A stretch of 64,000 bases of DNA from Lachnospiraceae bacterium (GCA_022791575.1 JAAVZI010000026.1:23855-87854), one strand, 5' to 3'; positions 18,638 to 28,747 are shown, counted from the stretch's first letter. Notes: generated by a model from the sequence alone, not told the origin. Translations and numbers: made by a program.

Positions 18638-20341
18638 TTAAATCACAAACTTATCCATCAGGCCCACCATCAGCTCTACCTGGCCGCTCTGCTCCTCACT
18701 AATTGCCGCTGTCTCTTCTGAAGTTGCAGCATTGTTATCCACGGCTTCTGAAATATGACCTAGATCTTCGTCAATTTTCTTCATATACTGAACGTTTAAT
18801 TCCAGAACATCAGAAATCTGAGACATTTTCTCTGTCGCCAGTTTGGCACCTTCCATTACCTGTCCCATATTCTCAGCCGTCTCATCTGCAATGCCAATTC
18901 CCCGTTCTACGGCAGATACGGTCATTTCAATCAGCCTTGTTGTCTCACCGGCAGATCTTGCCGACTCTTCCGCCAGATTCTTCACTTGCTCTGCCACAAC
19001 TGCAAAGCCCCTGCCTGCCTCACCAGCACGTGCAGCTTCAATAGCAGCATTTAATGACAGCAGGTTCGTCTGCGTTGCAATGTCCTCAATGGCTCCAATA
19101 ATTGCATTGATTTCTTCTGAACATTTTCGAATTTCATTGACTGCCTCTTTTAATTCCTGCATTTTTCCATTGCCAACCATCAGTGTCTCACCTGCCTGAG
19201 AAGCAATTTCCACACATTCTCTGGCATCGGTTGAATTTTTGTCCATATCTGAATACAAATTCTCTGTCAGAACTGACAAGTCTGAAACCGTTGTTGCCTG
19301 TACCGTACTAGCCTCAGCCAAGTTCGAAGCTGCATCGGCAAGCTGCAGGGAACCGCCTTTAATCTGCTCAGACATATCACGCAGCGTATGTAACGTATGG
19401 CGGATTTCTTCGCTGATTTTATAGAAGGACTCTCGAATGGCAGAAAATTCTCCGACATAGTTCTGCTCTAAGGCAATGTCATAATTTCCATCTCCCATCT
19501 GCCCTAAAACGTTCGTAATCTCACCAATAATTTTCACTAGATTCTCTTTCATAAACTGAATGGCAGAAACCATAATTCCTACCTCACTGTCATCTGCCTT
19601 CAAATCAAATTCCTTATGTAGATCCCCTTCAGACATAGCAACCATCTGGTCAGAAACTTTCGTAATCGGTACCAACAGCTCTTCTCTTGAAAATTTATTG
19701 GAAACAATAATTTGATAAATTACATAGAAGAATGACAACAGGAACAATAGTTCTACAATCATCTGCAGAATAACCACTACATTCTTCTTCGCTTCCAGTC
19801 GATCCTGAATCTGATTAATTGCCTTATCTGTCTGAGAATTGATGGTTGCAATATCCCTTCCATACTGTGAACCAAATACATATTCCACTGCTTCTTCCTG
19901 GTCGCCGGAAGCAACCGCAGCCATTGCCTTCTCTTCTAATGGAACAAGACTGTCTGATAATTCGGCAATCTGCTCCATTTCATTCCACTCCTCATCGGTA
20001 ATATCATTTTCTTTTAATCCTGCCCAGGCATGATCTCTATTTTTATCTTCATTAAGTTCTCTCATATAATCATCATAATAATCTCGGTCTCCAGTTACTG
20101 CATATGCCTGCACCGCATAAGTCAGTGCTTTGGACCCTAGGCGGTACTGATTCAGCAGCTGATTCGTCTCTAACTGGTCTCCCTCCACCAGCATGACATA
20201 AAAATTCGCTGCGATTGATACAACCAGCAAAATTCCTCCTATGACTAAAGCCATAATGGATCTTTTTACAATCATCCGCAAACGAAACTCTTGGCTGTTT
20301 TTGCTTAGTGTGCCAGCATTTCTCTTGTTATCGTTACTCAT
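18638..20341 (-). CDS. Methyl-accepting chemotaxis protein
   Basis: A 567-residue transmembrane chemoreceptor. A first helix near residues 30-52 and a second near 190-215 bracket a four-helix-bundle-like sensor (CHASE3/4HB-type, rich in [17 protein letters not shown]). A HAMP linker follows, then the cytoplasmic hairpin with the conserved tip [20 protein letters not shown] and the adaptation helices. GGAGGTAAGA precedes the ATG. It is the first gene of a pair with the MATE transporter. Ligand unknown. Confidence 0.9.
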   Translation of the reverse strand: MSNDNKRNAGTLSKNSQEFRLRMIVKRSIMALVIGGILLVVSIAANFYVMLVEGDQLETNQLLNQYRLGSKALTYAVQAYAVTGDRDYYDDYMRELNEDKNRDHAWAGLKENDITDEEWNEMEQIAELSDSLVPLEEKAMAAVASGDQEEAVEYVFGSQYGRDIATINSQTDKAINQIQDRLEAKKNVVVILQMIVELLFLLSFFYVIYQIIVSNKFSREELLVPITKVSDQMVAMSEGDLHKEFDLKADDSEVGIMVSAIQFMKENLVKIIGEITNVLGQMGDGNYDIALEQNYVGEFSAIRESFYKISEEIRHTLHTLRDMSEQIKGGSLQLADAASNLAEASTVQATTVSDLSVLTENLYSDMDKNSTDARECVEIASQAGETLMVGNGKMQELKEAVNEIRKCSEEINAIIGAIEDIATQTNLLSLNAAIEAARAGEAGRGFAVVAEQVKNLAEESARSAGETTRLIEMTVSAVERGIGIADETAENMGQVMEGAKLATEKMSQISDVLELNVQYMKKIDEDLGHISEAVDNNAATSEETAAISEEQSGQVELMVGLMDKFVI

Positions 20342-20454
20342 ATTCTTACCTCCATGATTAAAATGTGTTTCTTCCGTACAAAACTACCATACTTTATTAT
20401 ATAATTTTAACAAATAGATGGGAGATTGTCCAGATATTTTTGTAAATAATGTAA

Positions 20455-20493
20455 AAAAGCCCTGTAACACCTCAATCGGTTGACAGAGCTTTT
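20455..20493 (-). terminator. Terminator after the amidase gene
   Basis: AAAAGC and CTGT at 20455-20465 pair with ACAG and GCTTTT at 20483-20493 around one mismatch. It ends the minus-strand run that finishes at 20537. Confidence 0.6.
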
Positions 20494-20536
20494 CTTTATG
20501 AAACTATTTCTATGACAAGTATTCATTCTTCACTAT

Positions 20537-21070
20537 TTAGGATTCCACTGCATGAATCCCTTCTGCAATCAGATTGGCCACAGCGCCAATCTCTTCACCT
20601 CTTGTGCAGTCTTCCAGGTTCGTGCAGAAAAAGCACTCAATTAGAATAGCTGGTGCCTTAGTACGGTTCAGCATATAGAGATTATCTTTTTTCTTAGCGC
20701 CCCGGTTTTTAAATCGCATGCCAAGGCGGTTAGTTACGGAAACTGCAAATGGTTTTCCACGGCTGGTCTTATAATAGACTTCGCAGCCATTTGCCTGCTT
20801 ATCGTCAAATGCATTGAGATGAAGTTCAGCACACAAATCATATTTTTTCTTATGTTCTAAGGGAATTTTATAGTTCTGTTCCTCTTTTGAAGATTGGAAC
20901 TTATATTCGGGACAGATAATTAAATCTGTCTCATGGCCTTTCTGTATCAGATATTGTTGCAGAAGATAACCCATTTTTTTGCAATACTGATATTCATTGA
21001 CGATTCCGTCCGCAGATGTAATCGCTCCGCTTTTTAGTATACTGTGGCCTATGCTTAAAAAAATTTTCAT
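20537..21070 (-). CDS. N-acetylmuramoyl-L-alanine amidase (Amidase_3)
   Basis: A 177-residue zinc amidase that cleaves the bond between N-acetylmuramic acid and L-alanine. The zinc ligands and catalytic residue can be placed: His9 (SIGHS), Glu26 (NEYQY), His84 (AELHLNAF) and Glu145 (ILIECFF). There is no signal peptide and no binding module, so it resembles phage-type or mother-cell spore amidases more than secreted autolysins. It starts 12 bases after the peptidoglycan-binding SpoIID-like gene, which supports a joint role in wall remodelling, possibly in sporulation. Confidence 0.88.
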   Translation of the reverse strand: MKIFLSIGHSILKSGAITSADGIVNEYQYCKKMGYLLQQYLIQKGHETDLIICPEYKFQSSKEEQNYKIPLEHKKKYDLCAELHLNAFDDKQANGCEVYYKTSRGKPFAVSVTNRLGMRFKNRGAKKKDNLYMLNRTKAPAILIECFFCTNLEDCTRGEEIGAVANLIAEGIHAVES

Positions 21071-21082
21071 TCTTTATCCCCC

Positions 21083-22336
21083 CTAATATAATTCTGCAAT
21101 GCGGCTTACTGCCACATAAATTTCAGATATTTTGTACCAGGTGGGATAATCAACTGTTCCAGACTGCGGCAAGCCGAATACGCTCTGGAATTGCCGCACA
21201 GCTGCTGCTGTTGCCGGACCATAGATTCCATCTGCGGCAATACTGGGAATCGCAGGATAAGAATTGTGTATCGTATTAAGCTGTTCCTGAAGCTGGCGTA
21301 CCTTACTCCCTGAGCTTCCCTGCGAAAGGGTATACCCAGGCCAGGAAGACGGAACACCAGAAACTTCTTCTGCTATATTGATATACATGCTGCTTCCATA
21401 ATAATTACGAAGAATCTGTATAGCAGAATACCCTTGATCCCCCAGGTACTTGGACCCCCATTGCGACAGCCAGTTGGGACAGGTTACTCTCTGTCCGTCA
21501 CAGTACTGGGTCAGGATGGGCTGACGCACATTTGGACGTGACAGATAATTGCCAAACAATTCATCCGTAATCTCTGAAATTGTACTGAAAAAGTTGCGGC
21601 CATGCATCCATTTATGATCATAAGCAGTAGAGGATGTGATGGTAAAATTATAGCCCTTGTTTCGATACCACTCTGTATATACCCGATTCAGCGTAAAAGA
21701 CATAATCGCCAGGATATTCGCGCGGATCGTATTCGCAGGCCAGGTTGCATAGATTTCCGAAGAGGCTACATTTTTAATATAATCCCGGTAGCGCACATAA
21801 TAATTGGGAGCCGAACTGTCGTTCGGGGGACCGTCATGAACAACAATATATTCTGGAATTACTACCCGGCTTAAGACAATTTCCCCGGATTCATTGACTG
21901 GCTTAATCTCTGCCTCGGCGATCTTGGGCGGATATTCTCCATAGAGTGTATGTGGTGGAATTACAATTCGGTCAGTATCTGGACCCTCATGTGCGGGCAG
22001 CATCTCTACATCCTGCAGTGCCTTGACACCTTCTAACAACTCTACGCCGGATATTGTAATCGGCTCATATCCAGGCGCTGTAACATTTAAGTTGTATTCG
22101 GAATAAGGCTGTGCGTTGCCTGGAGAAAGACTGTATTCCAGAGGCGGCGTATTCAGATCTATCGTTTCTGTCCTTCCATTATCATTTGTTGTCAACTGCT
22201 CTAACGTACTATCCGGCTCACCGGTATAGGATATCTGTACAGTAGCATCCGTAATCGGTCGGTGGGTCTGCTCAGATGTGACATTCACCTGCAGCTGCCC
22301 GGTTCCTTCCTGGTTCTGGGTCATTTTTACCTGCAT
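21083..22336 (-). CDS. SpoIID-like protein with C-terminal peptidoglycan-binding domain
   Basis: A 417-residue protein with three parts. Residues about 10-105 form a carboxypeptidase-regulatory-like beta domain. The middle resembles the SpoIID/LytB region (KNVASSEIYATWPANTIRAN and RGAxD-like blocks). A peptidoglycan_binding_1 domain lies at about 335-400 (QLQEQLNTI and DGIYGPATAAAVRQFQ). No signal peptide is seen. It probably acts on peptidoglycan with the adjacent amidase. Start chosen by AAAAGGAGATTTTC. SpoIID assignment is by pattern and less certain than the PG-binding domain. Confidence 0.75.
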   Translation of the reverse strand: MQVKMTQNQEGTGQLQVNVTSEQTHRPITDATVQISYTGEPDSTLEQLTTNDNGRTETIDLNTPPLEYSLSPGNAQPYSEYNLNVTAPGYEPITISGVELLEGVKALQDVEMLPAHEGPDTDRIVIPPHTLYGEYPPKIAEAEIKPVNESGEIVLSRVVIPEYIVVHDGPPNDSSAPNYYVRYRDYIKNVASSEIYATWPANTIRANILAIMSFTLNRVYTEWYRNKGYNFTITSSTAYDHKWMHGRNFFSTISEITDELFGNYLSRPNVRQPILTQYCDGQRVTCPNWLSQWGSKYLGDQGYSAIQILRNYYGSSMYINIAEEVSGVPSSWPGYTLSQGSSGSKVRQLQEQLNTIHNSYPAIPSIAADGIYGPATAAAVRQFQSVFGLPQSGTVDYPTWYKISEIYVAVSRIAELY

Positions 22337-22456
22337 GAAAATCTCCTTTTCCTATTCAACAGAGTTAGTTTTACCTAACTAATGTTAAACATGCCTTTAT
22401 TATTCCTGGTTCATTTTATGCAGATCGCCTTGTAAAAATTACCATTTTTCATAAAA

Positions 22457-23323
22457 TCAACAAATCAGCATGGCCCTTAAAATTCCTGATTGAAAATGTT
22501 TTCTTTTTCCTGCTCCCAGCCCTATGTTCTGAATAGTAAAATGTTCCGGCAATTGATCCTTGGTTTTGACTGCGGCCACAATTGCTGCTCCAGTAGGCGT
22601 AACGAATTCTCCTTCCGCTTCCATAATGCGGATATTCAGCTGGTGTGCCTGTACAATATTAGCAACGGCAGGAACTGGCACCGGCAGGATTCCATGCTGA
22701 CAACGGACCGTTCCCCGTCCCTCCCATAGCTCCGGCACGATTACTTCCTGAATGTCCAGATTGTCCATGCAGATAGCGGCAGCAGTGATATCTATAATAG
22801 AATCCACTGCCCCTACTTCATGAAAATGTACCTCGTCCTTAGGAACATGATGTGCTTTGGACTCCGCTTCGGCCAGTATATCAAAAATCCTCAATGCCAG
22901 ATTCTTCGCTCTCTCCGATAAGTTTCCCTGGCAGATAATTTCTTTAATTTCTTTCATTCCTCGATGTACATGATTGTGTTCCAGATGATGACTATGCTTA
23001 TGTACCTTCTGGTGTTCATGTTCCTGAATAGGTCCCTCTTCCTGTATATGCCCATGTCCGCAGTGATCTTGTTCTTCCTGATGTCGTCCATAAAGATATT
23101 CCATATCATGGTCATGATTTTCCTGATCCAATATCACATGAAAATCGCAGGCATCAATTCCGGATTTTTTTACACGGCTGATTTCCACTTGCCAGCCAGT
23201 CAGCGGCAGACTCTTTAATGCTTTCAAAAGCACTTCTTGGTCGGCCCCCAGATCCAGCAGTGCACCTACGGTCATATCACCGCTGATTCCTGAATAACAT
23301 TCCAGATACAAGGTATTTCTCAT
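22457..23323 (-). CDS. larC: LarC nickel insertion protein, N-terminal part only, His-rich
   Basis: LarC inserts nickel into the pincer cofactor used by lactate racemase-type enzymes. This 288-residue protein covers the LarC1 part (start LYLECYSGISGDMTVGALLDLG, end IGLGAGKRKHFQSGILRAML) but lacks the roughly 130-residue C-terminal domain of full LarC. No continuation exists in the other two frames before the next gene. Residues 70-120 carry a long histidine-rich insert, plausibly a nickel store. The ATG directly abuts the larB stop. In Lactobacillus LarC is completed by a frameshift; here that seems impossible. Confidence 0.87.
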   Translation of the reverse strand: MRNTLYLECYSGISGDMTVGALLDLGADQEVLLKALKSLPLTGWQVEISRVKKSGIDACDFHVILDQENHDHDMEYLYGRHQEEQDHCGHGHIQEEGPIQEHEHQKVHKHSHHLEHNHVHRGMKEIKEIICQGNLSERAKNLALRIFDILAEAESKAHHVPKDEVHFHEVGAVDSIIDITAAAICMDNLDIQEVIVPELWEGRGTVRCQHGILPVPVPAVANIVQAHQLNIRIMEAEGEFVTPTGAAIVAAVKTKDQLPEHFTIQNIGLGAGKRKHFQSGILRAMLIC

Positions 23324-24076
23324 TTAATTTTGTCCTCCTTCTGCCAGCCGGTTGATCTGAGTTGCCAGATAACCGGCACCATAACCGTTATCAATATTGA
23401 CCACTGCAATTCCGTTCGCACAGGAATTAATCATTGTCAGCAGCGCAGACAGTCCATTCATACTGGCTCCATATCCTACCGAAGTCGGCACAGCTATTAC
23501 CGGGTTCTCTACCAGTCCACCGATCACGCTTGCCAGCGCCCCCTCCATTCCAGCTACGGCCACAACACAGTTTGCCTCCCGAATGGTCTCTGTTCTTGAT
23601 AACAGCCGGTGTATGCCGCTGACCCCCACATCATAGATCCGCTCTACAAAAGAGCCAAAATATTCTGCTGTCTGCGCCGCCTCTTCTGCAACTGGAATAT
23701 CTGCTGTACCTGCGGTACAGACAGCAATTTTACCGATCTGTTTCTTATCGTCTGTTTCTATCTTTAAAATACGAGAAGATGCATCATACTGAATCTTGGG
23801 AAGATAGGTCTGCAGATAATCAGCCTGTTCTTGTGAAGCCCTTGTTCCCAAAACCTCCCCTTCTTCTTTATAAATGCTTTCATAAATATGCAGCAATTGT
23901 TCTTTGGATTTTCCGCTGCAGAATACTACTTCTGCAAAACCAGTCCGCTTCCGGCGGTCTTTGTCCAGTTTGGCATATCCCATTTCTTCATAACCCGGCC
24001 GGCCGATCAGCGTTTCTGCTTCTTCCACCGATAAGATTCCTTCCTGCACATTTCTAAGAATCTGCTGTAACTCCAT
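23324..24076 (-). CDS. larB: Nickel pincer cofactor biosynthesis protein LarB
   Basis: LarB carboxylates and hydrolyses nicotinic acid adenine dinucleotide, the first step to the nickel pincer nucleotide. The 250-residue protein has a PurE-like C-terminal domain with TAGTADIPVAEEAAQT, GMEGALASVIGGL and VGYGASMNGLSALL. The frame opens at a TTG (24094), but GGGAGG lies ten bases before the ATG at 24076. larC follows with no gap. larE and larA are not in the window. Confidence 0.92.
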   Translation of the reverse strand: MELQQILRNVQEGILSVEEAETLIGRPGYEEMGYAKLDKDRRKRTGFAEVVFCSGKSKEQLLHIYESIYKEEGEVLGTRASQEQADYLQTYLPKIQYDASSRILKIETDDKKQIGKIAVCTAGTADIPVAEEAAQTAEYFGSFVERIYDVGVSGIHRLLSRTETIREANCVVAVAGMEGALASVIGGLVENPVIAVPTSVGYGASMNGLSALLTMINSCANGIAVVNIDNGYGAGYLATQINRLAEGGQN

Positions 24077-24167
24077 TTTATGTATGCCTCCCAATTATTT
24101 TGAATCATTCTGGTCTGACTCCTGACACAATTCTATTTACATTCTCCGCCTTTTAGCTATTCTTTAT

Positions 24168-25310
24168 TTATCCAAAAATCATTCTGGCCTGTTCCATACG
24201 TTCTACAATCGAAACCTGAAACGGACAACGCGTCTCACATCCGCCACAGCCAACACAGTCCGAGGCATGCTTCTCTAATATCTGATAATGATTACGTACA
24301 GAATCTGGCACCTCTTCTTGCATGGTGGCAAGATCATAGAGCTTGTTAACCATCGCAATATCAATCCCGGATGGACAGGGCTTACAATGCCCGCAGTAAG
24401 TACACTGGCCCATATAGGCATGTTTGGGCGCATTGGCAAGTATGCTGGCATAGTCCTTTTCTTCCTCATTGGCCGTCTCATATGCTACAGCCGCCTCTAC
24501 CTGCTGCGGTGTATCAAATCCTGCCATAATACTGGCCACCGCCGGTCTGGTCAGTACATAATGAATACATTGTACGGGCGTCAGCGCCACCCCAAAAGGA
24601 GAACGAGCCGCATCGAATAAACGCCCGCCGGCAAATCCTTTCATAACTGTTATTCCAACGTCGTTGCTCTCGCATATCTGATACAGTTCTGCCCGCTCCC
24701 TGTCAATTCCTGCAAGCTGTGCATCGTATTCTTCCACAAAATACTGCTCCATATCCTCACTGGCAGGCATCATATCAAATGCAGGATTGATGCTGAACAG
24801 AATCATTTCTACCACACCGCTTTGCGCAGCCATTCTGGCAATGCTGGGATTATGGGTACTCATTCCGATATGCCGGATGATACCTTTTTGTTTTAATTCC
24901 TGTACATACTGCAGAAATTCTCCCTTCATAACCTGTTCATAATCTTCTTTGGTATCTACATAATGAATCATACCCAGATCTATATAGTCCGTATCCAATC
25001 GGTCCAGCAGATCTTGAAACGCTTCCTTGACCAGCGGCAATTCTCTAGTCCGTACATACTGGCCATTCTGCCAGGTGGAGCCCAGATGCCCTTGAATGAT
25101 CCAGCGTTCCCTTTTTCCGCGGATTGCTGCGCCTATATTCGAACGTACATTCGGTTCCGACATCCAGCAATCCAGTATATTGATACCCTTTTCTTCACAC
25201 AAATCAATGATTGCCTGACACTCCTGGGTATTGTGGCGCTCCAGCCATTCTCCGCCCAGGCCGATCTCACTTACCATTAATTCCGTCTTTCCCAATCTTC
25301 TATAATTCAT
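24168..25310 (-). CDS. Aldo/keto reductase with C-terminal 4Fe-4S domain
   Basis: A 380-residue protein made of an AKR barrel (YRRLGKTELMVSEIGLGGEW at the start) fused to a ferredoxin-like tail with CTYCGHCKPC and CVGCGGCETRC, enough for two iron-sulfur clusters. This clostridial AKR class likely takes electrons from or gives them to ferredoxin; substrate unknown. The frame opens upstream, but AAAGAGGAACAAT precedes the ATG at 25310. It starts 14 bases after the HD-domain gene stop. Confidence 0.9.
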   Translation of the reverse strand: MNYRRLGKTELMVSEIGLGGEWLERHNTQECQAIIDLCEEKGINILDCWMSEPNVRSNIGAAIRGKRERWIIQGHLGSTWQNGQYVRTRELPLVKEAFQDLLDRLDTDYIDLGMIHYVDTKEDYEQVMKGEFLQYVQELKQKGIIRHIGMSTHNPSIARMAAQSGVVEMILFSINPAFDMMPASEDMEQYFVEEYDAQLAGIDRERAELYQICESNDVGITVMKGFAGGRLFDAARSPFGVALTPVQCIHYVLTRPAVASIMAGFDTPQQVEAAVAYETANEEEKDYASILANAPKHAYMGQCTYCGHCKPCPSGIDIAMVNKLYDLATMQEEVPDSVRNHYQILEKHASDCVGCGGCETRCPFQVSIVERMEQARMIFG

Positions 25311-25324
25311 ATTGTTCCTCTTTT

Positions 25325-25780
25325 CTATATTTCTGATAGGGAAACCGACAGGGAATGCTCTGAACAGGTTTCCCATACCGCGCAGATTTTATCTGCCATA
25401 CATAAGATTACACTTTCTCTGTATTTGGGCGGTGTCACATTTAATGGAAACATATGTTTCCTTATCATATCCCGTTCAATACTGCCCAGCTGAAAATCCC
25501 GATCGGCATTCTGAAGCGCCCGGCCTGCATGGGTAAAACCATGCAGACGATGGCTCTTATCCCGCACATGCCAGTCATACAGAAAATAATCATGTAATAG
25601 TGCACCTCTTACCAAAGCCCGACGGTCTACTCTGACATGCAGTTTGTCAGCCAATACCAGGCACAGGTAAGCCACACCTAACGAATGTTGGTAGACACTA
25701 ACACTACCATGCTGCAGATATTGCTTTTCCAGCTGCATATTGGCAGATTCCAGAATATCCGAACCATATAAAACAATCAT
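25325..25780 (-). CDS. HD domain phosphohydrolase
   Basis: About 151 residues with the HD metal site: YQHSLGVAYL, then GALLHDYFLYDW, then a later HGFTHAGRAL. These match small clostridial HD hydrolases of unknown nucleotide or phosphate substrate. The frame opens at 25864 inside metY, but GGAGAAAG before the ATG at 25780 is a good site, and the extra N-terminus has no homology signal. Between metY and the AKR gene on the same strand. Confidence 0.8.
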   Translation of the reverse strand: MIVLYGSDILESANMQLEKQYLQHGSVSVYQHSLGVAYLCLVLADKLHVRVDRRALVRGALLHDYFLYDWHVRDKSHRLHGFTHAGRALQNADRDFQLGSIERDMIRKHMFPLNVTPPKYRESVILCMADKICAVWETCSEHSLSVSLSEI

Positions 25781-25829
25781 CTTTCTCCAAATTGTCTGAT
25801 TACTAATGGAAATCACATCTCCTTTATTT

Positions 25830-27113
25830 TTAAATACATTCCAATGCCTGCGCAAGATCCGCAATCAAGTCCTCTTTGTCTTCCAGGCCACAGGACATAC
25901 GAACCATGCCCGCCGGAATTCCTGCTTCGGCAAGCTGCTCCTCTGTCATCTGGCGATGCGTGGAGGTCGCCGGATTCAAGCAGCAGGTTCTGGCATCTGC
26001 CACATGTGTCTCAATCGCCGCCAATTTTAGATTTTTCATAAATGCTTCTGCTGCCTTACGTCCGCCTTCCAATTCAAAGGACACAACTCCGCAGCCTCCA
26101 TTTGGCAGGTATTTTTGTGCGATTTCGTAATAAGTATCCCCTTTCAGTCCCGGATAGGTAACTTTCTTTACTTTAGGATGATTCTGCAGAAATTCTGCTA
26201 TTGCCTGGCCGTTCTCTACATGACGCGGCATACGTACATGCAGGGATTCCAGCCCCAGATTCAGAAGAAATGCATGCTGCGGCGACTGAATGCAGCCTAA
26301 ATCCCGCATCAACTGAGCCGTGCATTTCGTAATAAATGCTCCCTCTTTCCCAAACCGTTCCGCATACGTAATACCATGATAGGACTCATCCGGCGTACAA
26401 AGTCCCGGAAATTTATCGGCATATGCCATCCAGTCAAACTTACCGGAATCTACAATGGCGCCACCAACTGCCGCTCCATGCCCATCCATATATTTGGTTG
26501 TGGAATGGGTTACAATATCTGCCCCCCATTCTATTGGACGGCAATTGACCGGGGTGGGAAATGTATTATCAATGATAAGCGGAACCCCATGTGCATGGGC
26601 TGCTTTTGCAAATTTCTCAATATCCAGTACCGTCAGCGCCGGATTGGCAATGGTCTCTCCGAATACTGCCCTTGTATTGTCCTTAAATGCCGCATTCAAC
26701 TCCTCTTCCGAACAATCCGGGGAAACAAATGTCACTTCTATTCCCATTTTTGCCATTGTGACAGAAATCAGGTTGAACGTTCCGCCATAAATGGAGGAGG
26801 AAGACACGATATGGCTTCCGCATTCGCAAATATTGAATAAAGCGAAGAAATTCGCCGCTTGTCCCGAAGAAGTCAGCATACCTGCGCATCCCCCTTCTAA
26901 AGCAGCAATTTTCGCCGCTACATGGTCATTGGTCGGATTCTGCAGTCGGGTATAGAAATATCCTTCCGCCTCCAGATCAAATAATTTCCCCATATCCTCA
27001 CTGGTTTCATACTTAAAGGTTGTAGATTGAATGATCGGAATCTGCCTTGGTTCCCCGTTACCCGGTGTATAGCCTGCCTGTACGCATTTTGTGTTAATCT
27101 TATAATTGTCCAT
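25830..27113 (-). CDS. metY: O-acetylhomoserine sulfhydrylase
   Basis: A PLP enzyme of the Cys/Met metabolism family that makes homocysteine from O-acetylhomoserine and sulfide. The 427-residue length matches MetY rather than the shorter cystathionine enzymes. The PLP lysine lies in THSTTKYMDGHG; YGGTFNLI and DNTFPTP are further family signatures. AAAGGAGAAGATT precedes the ATG. Only 33 bases separate it from the upstream gene, so no S-box leader is present here and its promoter is unclear. Confidence 0.93.
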   Translation of the reverse strand: MDNYKINTKCVQAGYTPGNGEPRQIPIIQSTTFKYETSEDMGKLFDLEAEGYFYTRLQNPTNDHVAAKIAALEGGCAGMLTSSGQAANFFALFNICECGSHIVSSSSIYGGTFNLISVTMAKMGIEVTFVSPDCSEEELNAAFKDNTRAVFGETIANPALTVLDIEKFAKAAHAHGVPLIIDNTFPTPVNCRPIEWGADIVTHSTTKYMDGHGAAVGGAIVDSGKFDWMAYADKFPGLCTPDESYHGITYAERFGKEGAFITKCTAQLMRDLGCIQSPQHAFLLNLGLESLHVRMPRHVENGQAIAEFLQNHPKVKKVTYPGLKGDTYYEIAQKYLPNGGCGVVSFELEGGRKAAEAFMKNLKLAAIETHVADARTCCLNPATSTHRQMTEEQLAEAGIPAGMVRMSCGLEDKEDLIADLAQALECI

Positions 27114-27146
27114 AATCTTCTCCTTTACTTATTGTTTGAATCTGCA

Positions 27147-28013
27147 TTAACAGCAATCCCAATTATATAATACTTTTGAAAAATCTCTCTTTTCCAGATC
27201 TTTGCGATTGATAAAGAAATTCCCAACACCGCAGTCTCCCCAAAGTACAAGATCATCCTGTCCCTTATAATCTGAATCCATCTGAAACAGCAGTGTATCA
27301 TATATACGATACTTTTCTTCATATTCCCGCGGGTCCGTCTGCGTAAAATATGGATACCCCAGCATTTTGTGTCCGCAGCATGCATCCTCATCCTCGTCTC
27401 CGCGGTACTCTTCTTCAATTTCATCCATGACCTCATAATCAACTGCGTCATAGATCGACTCTTCACCCAAGTCAACATCCCACAGTTCTTTTACCACATC
27501 CTTGAACATCTGATCAAACCGGTAATCACTAAAGCTCATAAAAGAAGTATCATTCACACACTCTACCGCCAGTTCCTTCAGCACTGGTGTATATTCCTGA
27601 AATTCCTCTCGGCTGCTGTCCGGCACTCCCAGTTTCTCAATTTCTTCTCTAGTAATATCATAATTTACAGACTCATGATAAACAACCCGAAATGTATCCT
27701 GAACATCCGGGTGATCAAAATCAATGCCAAACAGTTCGTCCGGCAGAATAAAAAACTGCAGCATACCCGCGTCCGGCAGCGGCCCTTCTACCTCCATCTG
27801 TTCAAAATTCAGCTGCGCAAGCAGCATCAATGCCTGGCCGTTTGAATCTTTCGGGTATTCCCGCTTCAAATCCCAGTACGGCAGTCCGCCAAACTTACTG
27901 TCTGTCAGCTCCGGCTTTTTCTCAGGATTAATCAATAATGAACAAACTGGCTCCGCTGTTTTGTTGTGAATTTCCTCAATAACCTTCCTTACTTCATCTA
28001 GTCCAAATTCCAT
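27147..28013 (-). CDS. DUF1963 (YwqG-like) protein
   Basis: A 288-residue YwqG-type protein. Diagnostic blocks are SKFGGLPYWDLKREYPKDSN, MLLAQLNFEQM, GMLQFFI and, at the end, CGVGNFFI followed by YNWDCC. Its function is not known. The same set of blocks forms the C-terminal domain of the giant gene at 38156-42790. The frame opens at 28112, but AAAGGAGTGAAAACC precedes the ATG at 28013. A palindromic element starts only about 20 bases upstream and may carry or disturb its promoter. Confidence 0.8.
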   Translation of the reverse strand: MEFGLDEVRKVIEEIHNKTAEPVCSLLINPEKKPELTDSKFGGLPYWDLKREYPKDSNGQALMLLAQLNFEQMEVEGPLPDAGMLQFFILPDELFGIDFDHPDVQDTFRVVYHESVNYDITREEIEKLGVPDSSREEFQEYTPVLKELAVECVNDTSFMSFSDYRFDQMFKDVVKELWDVDLGEESIYDAVDYEVMDEIEEEYRGDEDEDACCGHKMLGYPYFTQTDPREYEEKYRIYDTLLFQMDSDYKGQDDLVLWGDCGVGNFFINRKDLEKRDFSKVLYNWDCC

Positions 28014-28033
28014 ATGGTTTTCACTCCTTTTGT

Positions 28034-28251
28034 TACTCAAATTTATTAGGCAATTGCGAAAGTTGTATTCAAAGCGACGAGTTTGAACAATAGATACAAA
28101 AATTCCGCTCAAAGACGTTGATTGGACATGAGGAGGGACCCACGAAGTGGGAGGAGTCCTGGTGTCAGTACTTAATTCGCTCCATTTTTGTATCTATTGC
28201 CCAAACTCTGACATTGAAATAAGGGTTTCGTAAATGTCTACTCAAATTTAT
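28034..28251. mobile_element. MITE-like palindromic element with 13-bp direct repeats
   Basis: The 13 bases TACTCAAATTTAT occur at 28034-28046 and again at 28239-28251. Between them about 190 bases form one long imperfect inverted repeat: GAGTTTGAACAATAGATAC (from 28079) mirrors a right arm ending near 28208, pairing extends outwards for another 25-30 bases, and the centre holds CCCACGAAGTGGG. There is no open reading frame. This is the structure of a non-autonomous transposable element with a target duplication, or of a highly structured RNA. It lies directly upstream of the DUF1963 gene. Confidence 0.6.
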
Positions 28252-28711
28252 GACATAATTTTAATTAATTCGCTTTATATTCTCTAAAATTTCCTTATTT
28301 ATAAGGAAATCATACTTCCATATTATTATGTAATTTCTTTTCAACTCATTTCCAATGTCTTACCATCCTTCCTTCCAATCAAATTATATTCCTTAAACAA
28401 ATTCGTATAATACTCTCTATCCCATATATGCAGCTTTTTTTATTATAGTATGTTTTTTAGAGATTGACAAGCCTCATCAACTTATGATTATTGTAATTTG
28501 CAGCTATGTAAATTACAGGAGCCAGCGGTAGAACCCTTACTCATACATTTTATCTTTATTATAATTGATATAGCTTGTACCTGCAACCTCAATTATCAAG
28601 ATTCTTTCTTGTCTTAACAATTGAGCCAATCCATTTGCAGATAGTCTCCCATATGAAGTTGTCTGTTCTTAAACCCGGCTTTTACCCGTTAGAACGTGTG
28701 CCCGATGGGCA
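28252..28711. other. Intergenic, AT-rich
   Basis: No gene can be supported. A short hairpin TTTCCTTATTTATAAGGAAA lies near 28290 and GTGCCCGATGGGCAC near 28697; neither fits a known RNA family I recognise. Confidence 0.5.
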
Positions 28712-28747
28712 CAAAAAAGGTTCTTACTCAATTTTGAATAAGAACCT
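28712..28747 (-). terminator. Terminator after the ferritin-like gene
   Basis: AGGTTCTTA pairs with TAAGAACCT (28718-28726 with 28739-28747), followed on the minus strand by T6. Confidence 0.75.
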
